A DNA stretch of 64,000 nt from Geoglobus ahangari (GCF_001006045.1 NZ_CP011267.1:310001-374000), one strand, 5' to 3'. Counted from the stretch's first letter, positions 49,763-58,453 are shown. A program made the numbers and translations. The notes: generated by a model not told the origin, from the sequence alone.

Positions 49763-51232
49763 ATGAGAACCTTCGGATACATTGTGGAGAGAGCCTCGAA
49801 GCTCTATCCAAGCGCTGAGATTGTCGGTCCTGAGAGGAGGACCAATTACCGGGACTTTTTTGAGGATGTGAAGAGGACGGTAGGGTGGCTTAAGGACGAG
49901 CTTGGGCTGAAGAAGGGCGAGGTTGTTGCAGTCGCGGACTGGAACACTCTGCGCTTCATGGAGCTCGTCTACGCGATTCCCATGGCCGGAGGGATAATCT
50001 ACCCGGTGAACATAAGGCTGCCCCCTGAGCAGATATTCTACACACTCGAGAAGGCCGATGTCAGGTATCTGATATACTCCGACGACTTCTCCGCCCTCGC
50101 AGGGAAGTTCGATGGTGTGAAGATGAGCATTGATGAGGTTGGAAAGGGAGAGGAGGCTGAAGAGGAAGTCAACGAGGACGATGACGCGGTGATAATGTTC
50201 ACCAGCGGAACCACCGGGCTGCCAAAGGCGGTCAAGTACACCCACGGTAAGTTCATAGACGGTGCCTTAAGCATAGCACATCAGCTTGCAATGCACGAGA
50301 CCCCGGCGAAGCTTGAGAGGAGTGACGTGATGTTTCCGCAGATACCGATGTACCACATAGTCTCGTGGGGTTCGGTTCTCATAGCACCCTACCTCGGCCT
50401 CAAGCTCGTTCTCGGCGGGAGGTTCGAGCCTGCCGAAGCTGTCAGAAAGATCAAAGAGGAGGGGGCCACGTGGATAAACGCCGTGCCGACCATGATCCAC
50501 ATGCTCATCGAATCTGACGAGAACTTTGGAGGCGTGAAGGTGCTTGTTGGTGGCAGCGCGGTTACTCGGAGGCTTGCTGACAAGATGAGGGAGAGGGGGA
50601 TTCGATTCACCACGATATACGGTGCCACTGACATGCTCGCCGCCTCGATAGCCGTGTTCACGGAGTACACAACAAGCGAGGAGATGATAAGGGAGATAAC
50701 CCACCCGGTACCCTTCGCGAGGTTCCGGATAAGGAGGTTCGAGAGCTCTGAGATAGGCGAGATACTGTTCAAGGCACCATGGCTCCCGATGGGATACTAC
50801 AAGGATGAGGAGAAGACGAGGCAAAGCTACACCGAGGACGGGTGGTTCATCACGGGCGACATAGGAGTGGAGATGCCGGACGGGGGAATCAAGATACTTG
50901 ACAGGTTCAAGGATGCCATAAAGAGCGGTGGGGAGTGGATTCCGACAAGCATCCTCGAGAGCGTGATTTCCGAGGTGCAGTGGGTTGAGTTCGTGGCGGT
51001 GATAGGCAGGAAGAACGAGAAGTGGGATGAGAGGCCAGTTGCGGTGATAAAGCCGTTTGATGCCCAGAGAGCGAGCAAGGAGGAGGTGCTCGAGCACCTG
51101 AGGAAAGCTGCTGAGGAGGGCAGGATTGCCAAGTGGTGGATTCCGGACGACATCGTGTTTGTTGAGGATATGCCGTTAACGAGCACGGGAAAAATAAGTA
51201 AACTCGAACTCAAGAATAAACTGGGGTGGTAA
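49763..51232 (+). CDS. Acyl-CoA synthetase (AMP-binding)
   Basis: Adenylate-forming ligase activating a fatty or other carboxylic acid to its CoA ester. 489 aa, on the short side for the family. The AMP signature is IMFTSGTTGLPKAVKYTHG. A5 is replaced by IYGATDMLAASI, A7/A8 are WFITGDIGVEM and ILDRFKDAIKSGGEWI, and the A10 catalytic Lys lies in STGKISKLELK. The next gene is an acyl-CoA dehydrogenase three bases after its stop, so the pair likely starts beta-oxidation of a particular acid. Confidence 0.92.
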   Translation: MRTFGYIVERASKLYPSAEIVGPERRTNYRDFFEDVKRTVGWLKDELGLKKGEVVAVADWNTLRFMELVYAIPMAGGIIYPVNIRLPPEQIFYTLEKADVRYLIYSDDFSALAGKFDGVKMSIDEVGKGEEAEEEVNEDDDAVIMFTSGTTGLPKAVKYTHGKFIDGALSIAHQLAMHETPAKLERSDVMFPQIPMYHIVSWGSVLIAPYLGLKLVLGGRFEPAEAVRKIKEEGATWINAVPTMIHMLIESDENFGGVKVLVGGSAVTRRLADKMRERGIRFTTIYGATDMLAASIAVFTEYTTSEEMIREITHPVPFARFRIRRFESSEIGEILFKAPWLPMGYYKDEEKTRQSYTEDGWFITGDIGVEMPDGGIKILDRFKDAIKSGGEWIPTSILESVISEVQWVEFVAVIGRKNEKWDERPVAVIKPFDAQRASKEEVLEHLRKAAEEGRIAKWWIPDDIVFVEDMPLTSTGKISKLELKNKLGW

Positions 51233-51234
51233 AG

Positions 51235-52482
51235 TTGCTGGAGAACAACTTTCTGCTGGATGATGGGATAGCCGAACTCAGGGAGGAGGTAAAGAGGTTC
51301 GTCAACTCCGTGGATCCGGAGCTTCTGAGGAAGATGGACAGAGATGAGATCGATTACCCCTTCGAGTTTGTCAGAGAGGCGGGCAAGAGGGGACTTCTCG
51401 GGCTGAGGTTCCCGGAGGAGTATGGAGGAAGAGGCTTGACGTGGCTTGCCGAGAGCGTTGCCGTTGAAGAGGTTGGCGTGCTGGGAAACGGGCTTGCGTG
51501 CTCTTACTCCATGGTGAGCATTGTCGGCGAGGCGATATACCGCTTCGGCCAGGAGTGGCAGAAGGAGGAGTTCCTAAAGCCGATAATTAAGGGCAAGAAG
51601 ATATCCGCTGAGGGCCTCACGGAGCCGAGGGGAGGAAGCGACTTCTTCGGCACGACGACGAGGGCGGAGAAGAAGGGGAACAAGTGGATACTGAACGGCG
51701 TGAAGAGGTTCATAGCCGGAGGAAAGGTCGCCGACTTTTACCTCATCTACGCGAGGACTGATCCAAACGCCCCAGGACACAAGGCCCTGACAGCATTTCT
51801 GGTTGAGGGGGACATGGGAGTCGAGATCGAGGATCTGCACAACCTCATGGGGTTCAGGGGCATGGGGACAGCAAGAATAGCCTTCAACAACCTCGAGGTG
51901 CCGGATGAGTACAGGATCGGAGAGGTGAATGGAGCCAGAAAGATATTCAACAGGATGATGATTCCGGAGAGGCTCACCTCAGCCGCAGGTGCGGTGGGGC
52001 TTGCGAGGGCCGCAATAGAGGTGGCGATGAGGTACTCGGCCAAGAGGAAGGCGTTTGGCAGGATGATAAGGGAGTTTCAGGGCGTGAGCTTCAGGGTAGC
52101 CGAGAGTGTGGCGAAGCTTGACGCTGCGAGGGCGCTGGTTTACACGGCCGCGAGGGCTGTTGACGAATATGACGCTGGAAAAAGCCAGATGGACCCCAGA
52201 AGGCTCGTGAGCGAGGCGAAGTACCTCGCAACAGAGTTTGGATGGGAGATCGTCAATCACGCGATGCAGATTCTCGGAGGGATAGGGTACACTCAAGTCT
52301 ACCCCGTGGAGAGGATGCTCAGGGACATGCGCCTCGCCCCGATATGGACGGGGAGCAACGAGATAATGAAGCTCCTCATCCAGCACGAGGCATACAAGAT
52401 GCTGAACCTTCCATCAAGTGACAGAGACTACGAGAAGGATGCGATGGACTGGTACAAAGAGTTCGAAAAAGTTTATGAGTGA
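51235..52482 (+). CDS. Acyl-CoA dehydrogenase
   Basis: FAD-dependent enzyme catalysing the first oxidation of acyl-CoA. About 415 aa. Motifs are AEGLTEPRGGSDFFGTTTRA, GVKRFIAGGKVADFYLIYAR, and the C-terminal RKAFGRMIREFQGVSFRVAE and HAMQILGGIGYTQVYPVERM with RDMRLAPIWTGSNEIMK. I start at a TTG (51235) because GGGGTGGT lies four bases before it; the GTG at 51226 falls inside the ligase gene. No ETF genes are nearby. Confidence 0.93.
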   Translation: MLENNFLLDDGIAELREEVKRFVNSVDPELLRKMDRDEIDYPFEFVREAGKRGLLGLRFPEEYGGRGLTWLAESVAVEEVGVLGNGLACSYSMVSIVGEAIYRFGQEWQKEEFLKPIIKGKKISAEGLTEPRGGSDFFGTTTRAEKKGNKWILNGVKRFIAGGKVADFYLIYARTDPNAPGHKALTAFLVEGDMGVEIEDLHNLMGFRGMGTARIAFNNLEVPDEYRIGEVNGARKIFNRMMIPERLTSAAGAVGLARAAIEVAMRYSAKRKAFGRMIREFQGVSFRVAESVAKLDAARALVYTAARAVDEYDAGKSQMDPRRLVSEAKYLATEFGWEIVNHAMQILGGIGYTQVYPVERMLRDMRLAPIWTGSNEIMKLLIQHEAYKMLNLPSSDRDYEKDAMDWYKEFEKVYE

Positions 52483-52487
52483 GGTTA

Positions 52488-53648
52488 TCATACCTCTAAA
52501 TCCCTTTTTTCAAGCTCCTCATCCTTCGGCAGCATCAGGGCGAATAGCATCGCGAGCAGAATCACTGCAGTCAGGAAGGCGAAGTAAGCCCTTGCGCTGT
52601 AGATGAACGATGTCGCGAGGAACATCAGCGCTACAGAGATAGCCCTGCTTACAAGGCCGACGAAGCCCGCCGCACTCCCGTGGACGGCCTTTTCATGGAA
52701 CCTGCCTATCCAGTCCATTATTATGGGGTAGGCGGGGAGCATCAGGAAGCCAGCTATGGCGAGGAAGGCGAAGAGGAGGATTGAGCTCACAGAGAACGTC
52801 AGGATTATGAAGAGCACTGCAATAACGGGGATTATCGTTCTCATGTACCTCGTTCTCGCCTGCATCCTCGAGATCCTGTCGGGGATGAACGCCACGCCAA
52901 TGAGACCCGCGATTATTGACACCGCCACGGCATCCCCAGCTATGCCCTCGAGCCCCACAGACCTGAGAGCCGGCTGAAGCCACGTTGCGAGGTTGTCGAA
53001 AGCTGCCACTCCAAGCCCGAGGAGTATGCCGATGACCCACAGATCCCTCCTCCTGAGAACGGATGCGAGGCTAGCCCTCACCTCAACCCCAGAAATCTCC
53101 GGAACCGTGGATATGCTGAAGAGCATCAGCGCGATGCCTGCGGTGGAGATCAGCGCTGCCGGAAGTGAGAGGAACGCGAGCCCCCCAGCCCTGTAAAGCT
53201 CGACTCCCGCGATCAGGGCGAATATCGTGCCGAGGTACATCGACAGGCTGAAGACTGAGACGAGCAGGGCCCTCCTGCTCTCGTCAATCCTCGTGGCGAG
53301 CGGTACGAATGCGTTCAGCAGGAAGGGCTGGCCTACGGCTCCGAAGAGCTGGCAAATCAGGAGCCAGTAGTACGAGCTCAGGTTCAGGAGCCTCCCTGCT
53401 CCTGCAAGAAAGGTAAGGGCTGCGCCGAAGATCAGCCAGAGCTTAAAGTTCCTGTCGAGCAGAATCCCGGAGGGCATTGTTAGGAGAAGGAAAAAGAGGG
53501 GATAGGTGACGGCCAAATAGCCCACGAACTCCACGGAAGTGCCGAGCTCCTCCGCGACGTGGGTCACGACCGGAGAGAACGTTACCCAGATGGCCTGAGA
53601 GGCGAAGACCGTCAGAATGAAGCCCGCGATCAGGGCGGGTTTCCTCAA
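52488..53648 (-). CDS. Major facilitator superfamily transporter
   Basis: About 386 aa with twelve predicted helices in two halves. Loop 2-3 shows the MFS motif A pattern (PSGILLDRNFKLWLIFG). Typical helices are ALIAGFILTVFASQAIWVTF and AAGFVGLVSRAISVALMFL. The start is a TTG (53648) following AGGGTGGTACAG. It overlaps the PLP-decarboxylase stop by 4 nt, so it may export that enzyme's product or exchange substrate and product; this is inference from context. Confidence 0.88.
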   Translation of the reverse strand: MRKPALIAGFILTVFASQAIWVTFSPVVTHVAEELGTSVEFVGYLAVTYPLFFLLLTMPSGILLDRNFKLWLIFGAALTFLAGAGRLLNLSSYYWLLICQLFGAVGQPFLLNAFVPLATRIDESRRALLVSVFSLSMYLGTIFALIAGVELYRAGGLAFLSLPAALISTAGIALMLFSISTVPEISGVEVRASLASVLRRRDLWVIGILLGLGVAAFDNLATWLQPALRSVGLEGIAGDAVAVSIIAGLIGVAFIPDRISRMQARTRYMRTIIPVIAVLFIILTFSVSSILLFAFLAIAGFLMLPAYPIIMDWIGRFHEKAVHGSAAGFVGLVSRAISVALMFLATSFIYSARAYFAFLTAVILLAMLFALMLPKDEELEKRDLEV

Positions 53649-55006
53649 CTGTACCACCCTACAACAATCTGCTTCACGATCTCCTCGGCTATCTCCGCAG
53701 GTATGCCCTCGAGGAGCATGGGAACTATGCTCGAGTCAATCCTGCCCTCCTCGAAGTCCCTGAGGATTGAGGAGAGGTCTCCCCTCTGGGCGAGCTCTAT
53801 CATGCTCTCGAGGCTTATCCCACTCCTCTCGCCCACACACCTCTCAGCATCCTCCAGAAACTCATCAGCAACCTGATCGTGTATGGGTGAGAGGGTCATG
53901 TGGATGTTTGGAGGGACGCCGTATTCAGCAAGCCCCTTCTGGAGGTGGAAGTGCCACCCCCTCTCCCTCATCGCCGTTACAAAGCCGAGCAGATCGACTT
54001 CCTCGCTGGACATGGTGAGAACCATGGACTCCACCGGGGCTATTGGCCTGAACCCGAGCTCCTCAAGGCCCCTCAGCATCTTCCTCCTTGCCGACAGGAT
54101 CTTCTTTGCGAGCCTGACATAGCCATCCTCCCCGAGGTACTTCATCACCGCCCATGCTGCGGCAAGCGGCCCCACTGATCTCGTGGAGAGCACGGCCGTG
54201 TTCACGAATATGTACCCCGGAGACGTCACGTCCACGTACATCGAGTGCTTCTTGAGCTCCTCATTTCTAAAGAGCACCACCGAAGCTCCCTTCGGAGAGT
54301 AGCCGTACTTGTGAGCGTCCATCGATATCGAGGTTACTCCATCCACCCTGAAGTCGAATTTGGGGATGCTCTCCCCAATTTTCTCGAAGAACGGCAGTGC
54401 GAACCCGCCGAGACACGCATCAACGTGAAGCAGGGTGCCTGAGTCTGAGGCAATTTCGGCCACATCACTTACAGGATCCACCGTCCCGTAAGGCCAGTTT
54501 GGTGCGGATAGCGCTATCAGAGCCGTCTTCCCCCCAACCGCCTCCTTCAGCTCCTCCACGTCAGCCTTCCTGCTCTCATCTATGCCAATCCTCCTCACCC
54601 TCAGCCTGAGGTAGTGGGCGGCCTTGTAGAAGGAGGGGTGGATGGTCACCGGAACCACGAGCTCTGGAACCTCAGAGCTCCCATGCTCTTTCCTGAAGTG
54701 ATCCCTCGCAGCCTTGACTGCGAGCATTATGCTCTCAGTCCCACCGTAGGTGTAGCTCCCGACCACACCTTCTCCAGCGTTCATCAACCCCCTGCAGAAC
54801 GAGACGAGCTCCTTTTCGAAGTAAATCGCACTCCTGAAAACCGTGAAGTCCAGAATGTTCTTGTCGTAGAACCTGAGCAGCGCCTCCTTGGCAACCCTCT
54901 TGAGTTCCTCATCCCCGGTTTCGTAAACGTAAGCAAACAGCCTCCCCGTGTAGGGGTTCAAATCCTGCCTCTCAATCTCTGCAAGAAGTTCGAGAACATG
55001 TGTCAT
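53645..55006 (-). CDS. PLP-dependent group II decarboxylase-like enzyme
   Basis: A 453 aa fold-type I enzyme of the glutamate/tyrosine decarboxylase and sphingosine-1-phosphate lyase group. The phosphate-contact GGTES is at 88-92, the PLP-stacking region HPSFYKAAHYL follows, DAC at 196-198 includes the ring-N Asp, and the Schiff-base Lys233 is in SMDAHKYGYSPKG. The later STRSVGPLAAAWAVMKYLG and HMTLSPIHDQ fit the family. The start at 55006 is chosen because a TATA box lies 26 nt upstream. The substrate is unknown: an amino acid or a phosphorylated amino alcohol. Operon partner is an MFS transporter. Confidence 0.87.
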   Translation of the reverse strand: MTHVLELLAEIERQDLNPYTGRLFAYVYETGDEELKRVAKEALLRFYDKNILDFTVFRSAIYFEKELVSFCRGLMNAGEGVVGSYTYGGTESIMLAVKAARDHFRKEHGSSEVPELVVPVTIHPSFYKAAHYLRLRVRRIGIDESRKADVEELKEAVGGKTALIALSAPNWPYGTVDPVSDVAEIASDSGTLLHVDACLGGFALPFFEKIGESIPKFDFRVDGVTSISMDAHKYGYSPKGASVVLFRNEELKKHSMYVDVTSPGYIFVNTAVLSTRSVGPLAAAWAVMKYLGEDGYVRLAKKILSARRKMLRGLEELGFRPIAPVESMVLTMSSEEVDLLGFVTAMRERGWHFHLQKGLAEYGVPPNIHMTLSPIHDQVADEFLEDAERCVGERSGISLESMIELAQRGDLSSILRDFEEGRIDSSIVPMLLEGIPAEIAEEIVKQIVVGWYS

Positions 55007-55028
55007 GAAAAATGCTGATAAATCCAGG

Positions 55029-55036
55029 ATATAAGG
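55029..55036 (-). promoter_or_regulatory. TATA box of the decarboxylase-MFS operon
   Basis: ATATAAGG on the plus strand (CCTTATAT on the minus) is centred about 26 nt before the ATG at 55006. Confidence 0.5.
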
Positions 55037-55049
55037 TTTGTCCAGAAAC

Positions 55050-55067
55050 TTGTGCATATTTGCACAA
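55050..55067. promoter_or_regulatory. Perfect inverted repeat upstream of the decarboxylase promoter
   Basis: TTGTGCA-TATT-TGCACAA, two 7-bp arms around 4 nt, lies about 15 bp upstream of the TATA box, a usual position for an archaeal activator or an upstream repressor site. Confidence 0.5.
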
Positions 55068-55182
55068 AAAAGAGGGTTACAGTAAGAGATTGTTCTGAGT
55101 CTTGCTGAGCCAGTACAATGTCCTAATCGCACCCTACTTTTAAAGTGACTATCTGTAAATCCGTAAAGGTTGAAGGCAAGTC

Positions 55183-55190
55183 TTAAATAA
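55183..55190 (+). promoter_or_regulatory. TATA box of the second vapBC
   Basis: TTAAATAA is centred about 28 nt before the ATG at 55214. Confidence 0.45.
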
Positions 55191-55213
55191 ATGCATACGC
55201 CTACACAAATATT

Positions 55214-55423
55214 ATGACAAAGGTAATTTCAATCTCAGATGATGTTTATGACATGCTCAAGTCACTGAAAAGAGACGATGAAAGTTTCAGTGAAGTTATC
55301 AGAAGGTTGATCAAAAAATCGTCCATCAGAGAGTTCTCTGGAACTCTCAGCAGAGAGACAGCTGAAACAATAATTGCATCAAGAAAGAAGCTTAACGAGG
55401 AGATCAGGAGGAGTCTCGAATGA
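55214..55423 (+). CDS. vapB: VapB antitoxin (DUF217-like)
   Basis: A 69 aa antitoxin. The N-terminus MTKVISISDDVYDMLKSLKR forms a ribbon-helix-helix-like DNA-binding start as in DUF217/VapB proteins. FSEVIRRLIKK follows, then a charged toxin-binding helix at the C-terminus (ASRKKLNEEIRRSLE). It overlaps vapC by 4 nt (ATGA). Autorepression is expected from the family. It sits next to the leader-distal end of the CRISPR array. Confidence 0.88.
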   Translation: MTKVISISDDVYDMLKSLKRDDESFSEVIRRLIKKSSIREFSGTLSRETAETIIASRKKLNEEIRRSLE

Positions 55424-55806
55424 TATGCCTCGATACCAACATCCTTGTTGACATTCTCCGAGAGGATGTGAGCTCATCAGACATCGAGTCCAAAATCGAG
55501 GGAGAAGAGATCTGCATAACCTCAATATCTCTATTCGAGATCTGGCATGGGATTTTTCTCAGCGGCAAAAGAAAGAAGGAGATTAAAGTTATTGAAGCAC
55601 TTGAAAAGTCTGTAGAAGTTCTGAGCTTTGACTCTAAAGCCGCAAGACTCTCTGCGGAGATTTACACTGAATCAAAGAAAAAAGGATTTGAAATCCCGCC
55701 CTTAGACGCTCTGATAGCAGGCACAGCAAAAAGACATGGTGCCAGATTGCTGACAAGAGACAAGCACTTCACAAAAATAGAGGGGCTTGAGGTTGTTATT
55801 CTCTGA
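55420..55806 (+). CDS. vapC: VapC PIN-domain toxin
   Basis: A 128 aa PIN-domain ribonuclease. Acidic residues fit the family: Asp5 in CLDTNILVDIL, Glu in SLFEIWHG, Asp in PPLDALIAGTA, and Asp in LTRDKHFTKIEGL. Unlike the vapC near 23.5 kb it is complete, ending IEGLEVVIL. Length and motif order are typical. Confidence 0.92.
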   Translation: MICLDTNILVDILREDVSSSDIESKIEGEEICITSISLFEIWHGIFLSGKRKKEIKVIEALEKSVEVLSFDSKAARLSAEIYTESKKKGFEIPPLDALIAGTAKRHGARLLTRDKHFTKIEGLEVVIL

Positions 55807-55810
55807 CAAT

Positions 55811-55840
55811 TCCCAAATTTTAATCTGGGTGGAGTTTAAC
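55811..55840 (-). repeat. Degenerate terminal CRISPR repeat
   Basis: A 30-nt unit ending in GTTTAAC, lying exactly one spacer length (36 nt, 55841-55876) before the first good repeat. About 15 of 30 positions match. The retained part corresponds to the 5' end of the repeat in transcript orientation, as commonly seen for the oldest, leader-distal repeat. Confidence 0.5.
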
Positions 55841-55876
55841 ATATTGATACCCTGCTTGGAGAGTGGGCTGGAGCGT

Positions 55877-56577
55877 CTTTCAATCCTATCTTAGTCTGAT
55901 TTTAACATGTACTCGGCTGGGGAGGATCTGCTCAACGACTCGCCTTTCAATCCTATCTTAGTCTGATTTTAACATAGCTGATGCGACATATTCGTCCCCA
56001 ATCAGAGTGATCTTTCAATCCTATCTTAGTCTGATTTTAACTACGTCTTCGTTCCTGAAAACTCCCTCGACAGGGAGCTTTCAATCCTATCTTAGTCTGA
56101 TTTTAACGAACGTACCCGAGAACTTCAGCAGCCTTTAAAAGATCTTTCAATCCTATCTTAGTCTGATTTTAACGCTCGAGTGTGTCAACCCTTTTCATCG
56201 CAGAGTCAAGTCTTTCAATCCTATCTTAGTCTGATTTTAACACTCCAGTTGGTGCGGTGGTCTCATCAGGAATCGTCGCTTTCAATCCTATCTTAGTCTG
56301 ATTTTAACTCAGCTTGGTCACGAATTCGTCAAGGAACCTGAACTCCTTTCAATCCTATCTTAGTCTGATTTTAACTTTTCAGAGGCTAAAACTAAGCTTC
56401 AAGCCTGTATTGCTTTCAATCCTATCTTAGTCTGATTTTAACATGTTCAGCGTCTCGTGCTTCTCCAGTGGTGTGAACGGCTTTCAATCCTATCTTAGTC
56501 TGATTTTAACCGTTGACGAGGTAGCTCTGGTTCTCCTGCTTGTACTCCTTTCAATCCTATCTTAGTCTGATTTTAAC
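55877..56577 (-). CRISPR. CRISPR array, 11 identical 30-nt repeats and 10 spacers
   Basis: Repeats start at 55877, 55944, 56012, 56078, 56144, 56212, 56279, 56346, 56413, 56481 and 56548. On the plus strand they begin CTTTCAATCC and end GATTTTAAC, with no variation seen. Spacers are 36-38 nt. The reverse complement begins GTTAAAATC and ends ATTGAAAG, the usual archaeal orientation with the 8-nt handle ATTGAAAG. Transcription should therefore run leftward from a leader at the right end, next to cas4. Several spacers read as open frames on one strand, as expected for coding protospacers, but no target was identified. Confidence 0.98.
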
Positions 56578-56976
56578 TACCGCTAATATTCCTCTCGATC
56601 CCTATAAAACGCTTTCTCCCGCCTTTTTCAGTTTAAATACTGCAGCGAAAGTTGAGTGGTGTATGAAGTATATAAAGATCTGCGGAAAGCACCTTTGCGT
56701 TTATATCGTATTTCGCAAATAAATGACGCTCTATATGGCCCCAGAGAGTCTGTACAATTTTCTGAGACACTACTAAAAGCGAACTAAGAACAAACCAAAA
56801 ATCCCCCAATCGAAAAATAATTAACTGCGCTGCATAAACGAGCACGACTGTAAAACGAAAAAGCAGATGGTAAAATGGACACCGAACCCTGAAAACTGCA
56901 GCATTCTCTTCCAAACCCCACAAATTGTTCTTTAACAGCAAAAATCTTTTATCTTCTCAAAAACCATTGCAGATAA
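56578..56976 (-). promoter_or_regulatory. CRISPR leader and divergent cas4 promoter region
   Basis: About 400 bp with no convincing gene. A TATA-like CCTATAAAAC at 56601-56610 would start leftward transcription almost at the first repeat; another (GTTTAAATAC, 56631-56640) lies further back. On the right, CTTTTATC at 56946-56953 is centred about 27 nt before the cas4 ATG. The middle is AT-rich with A-runs, as in archaeal leaders. Several short frames across it are not credible proteins. Confidence 0.65.
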
Positions 56977-57474
56977 ATGATAGATGAAATGTACATAAGA
57001 GGAGTGCAGGTAAACTACTACTTCGTCTGCAAGACCAAGCTCTGGCTTTTCAGCCACAATGTGGGCATGGAGAACGAGAGCGATGCTGTAAAGCTGGGAA
57101 AGCTCATTCACAGGAGTGTTTTCGACAGAGATGAGAAGGAGATCAGGATCGGGCCCATTGCGATAGACGCGGTGAGGAAGGGAGATGTGGTCGAGATAAG
57201 GGAGGTGAAAAAGAGCAGAGCGTTCGAGAAGGCCAGCTACTACCAGCTCCTGTACTACCTCTACTACCTGTCCAAGCTCGGGATAAGGGCTGTTGGGAAG
57301 CTGAGCTATCCAAAGCAGAGGAAAAACGTGGAAGTTATACTCGACGAGAGTTCCGCGAGGGAGATGGAGAGCGTTCTGGATGATATCCCACGCGTTGTGA
57401 ATGGGGAGATGCCAAGGCCTGTTTATAAGAAGCACTGCAGGAAGTGCGCGTATTTCGAGTTCTGCTTCACGTGA
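56977..57474 (+). CDS. cas4: CRISPR-associated exonuclease Cas4
   Basis: A 165 aa RecB-type nuclease used in selecting and trimming new spacers. Visible are the iron-sulfur cysteines Cys18 (YFVCKTKLWLF) and Cys154, Cys157, Cys163 (HCRKCAYFEFC), the nuclease residues His45 (GKLIHRSV), Asp64 (AIDAVRKG), Glu76 and Lys78 (REVKKS), and the QLLYYLYYLSK motif near 90-100. It is followed by cas1 after 9 nt. Confidence 0.95.
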   Translation: MIDEMYIRGVQVNYYFVCKTKLWLFSHNVGMENESDAVKLGKLIHRSVFDRDEKEIRIGPIAIDAVRKGDVVEIREVKKSRAFEKASYYQLLYYLYYLSKLGIRAVGKLSYPKQRKNVEVILDESSAREMESVLDDIPRVVNGEMPRPVYKKHCRKCAYFEFCFT

Positions 57475-57483
57475 GGGGTTGGA

Positions 57484-58452
57484 ATGAGGAGGAAGAACTT
57501 CTACATTGTCTCGGACGGCAAGCTCAAGAGGAAAGAGAACACGATATACTTCGAAAATGAGGAGGGGAGAAGGCCGATCCCCATCAGCGCGATATATGCC
57601 ATCTACGCCCTTGGCTCCCTGACCGTCACGTCCAAGGCCCTCTCCTACCTCGCAAAGGAAGGAGTTTGCGTCCACTTCTTCAACAGGTATGGCTTTTACG
57701 AGGGGTCGTTTTACCCTCGGGAAAGCCTCGTTTCTGGAGAGGTCGTGGTGAGGCAGGCCGAGCATTACCTCGATCGGGACAAAAGACTCTATCTGGCCAA
57801 GGCTTTCGTTGAGGGAAGCATAATGAACATGGCGAGGGTGCTGAGAAAGAACGGCGAGGACGATACAGAAGTTATTTCAGCGCTACAGGCACTCTCCGAG
57901 GCTGAGAAGATTGACGAGGTGATGGGTGCAGAGGCCATAGCGAGGAACGCCTACTATTCAAAATTCGACACCATCCTGAAGAACATGAAGTTTGAAAGGA
58001 GGAGCAGGCAGCCTCCGGAAAATGAGGCGAACGCGATGATCAGCTTCGGCAACTCGCTGCTGTATTCTGCAGTTCTTTCGGAAATCTACCACACCCAGCT
58101 CCACCCTGCAATAAGCTTCCTGCACGAACCCCTAGAGAGAAGGTTCAGCCTCGCACTGGACATAGCGGAGCTGTTCAAGCCCGTGATAGTTGACAGGCTT
58201 GTGTTCAACCTCGTCAACAGGAAGGTGGTGACGGAAAGCGACTTCGACGATCGCTTTAACGGGGTTCTGCTCAACGAGAACGGCAGGAAGAAGTTCGTCA
58301 AGGCGTTCAACGAGAGGCTCGAAAAGACGGTAAAGCACAGAAAGCTGAAGAGGAACGTTTCCTATCAGAGACTGATAAGGCTGGAGTGCTACAAGCTCGT
58401 GAAGCACATCCTCAACGCCGAGAAATACAGGCCGTTCGTGATGTGGTGGTAG
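57484..58452 (+). CDS. cas1: CRISPR integrase Cas1
   Basis: Metal-dependent integrase that inserts spacers with Cas2. 322 aa. The N-terminal beta domain ([19 protein letters not shown]) is followed by the helical catalytic domain with Glu in [13 protein letters not shown], His in [19 protein letters not shown] and Asp in [18 protein letters not shown]. The family subtype fits I-B/HMARI-like Cas1. GAGGGGTTGGA precedes the ATG. Confidence 0.97.
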   Translation: MRRKNFYIVSDGKLKRKENTIYFENEEGRRPIPISAIYAIYALGSLTVTSKALSYLAKEGVCVHFFNRYGFYEGSFYPRESLVSGEVVVRQAEHYLDRDKRLYLAKAFVEGSIMNMARVLRKNGEDDTEVISALQALSEAEKIDEVMGAEAIARNAYYSKFDTILKNMKFERRSRQPPENEANAMISFGNSLLYSAVLSEIYHTQLHPAISFLHEPLERRFSLALDIAELFKPVIVDRLVFNLVNRKVVTESDFDDRFNGVLLNENGRKKFVKAFNERLEKTVKHRKLKRNVSYQRLIRLECYKLVKHILNAEKYRPFVMWW

Positions 58453-58453
58453 C

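Noticed and set aside
55007-55132. A 42-residue N-terminal extension of the PLP enzyme
   Set aside because: It would cross the TATA box and the inverted repeat. Family members start near MTHVLELLAEIERQ.
56633-56941. A 102-codon frame on the minus strand across the CRISPR leader
   Set aside because: The translation is hydrophobic without pattern, its codon use is unlike neighbours, and it covers both candidate promoters. It is most likely a chance frame in AT-rich leader DNA.
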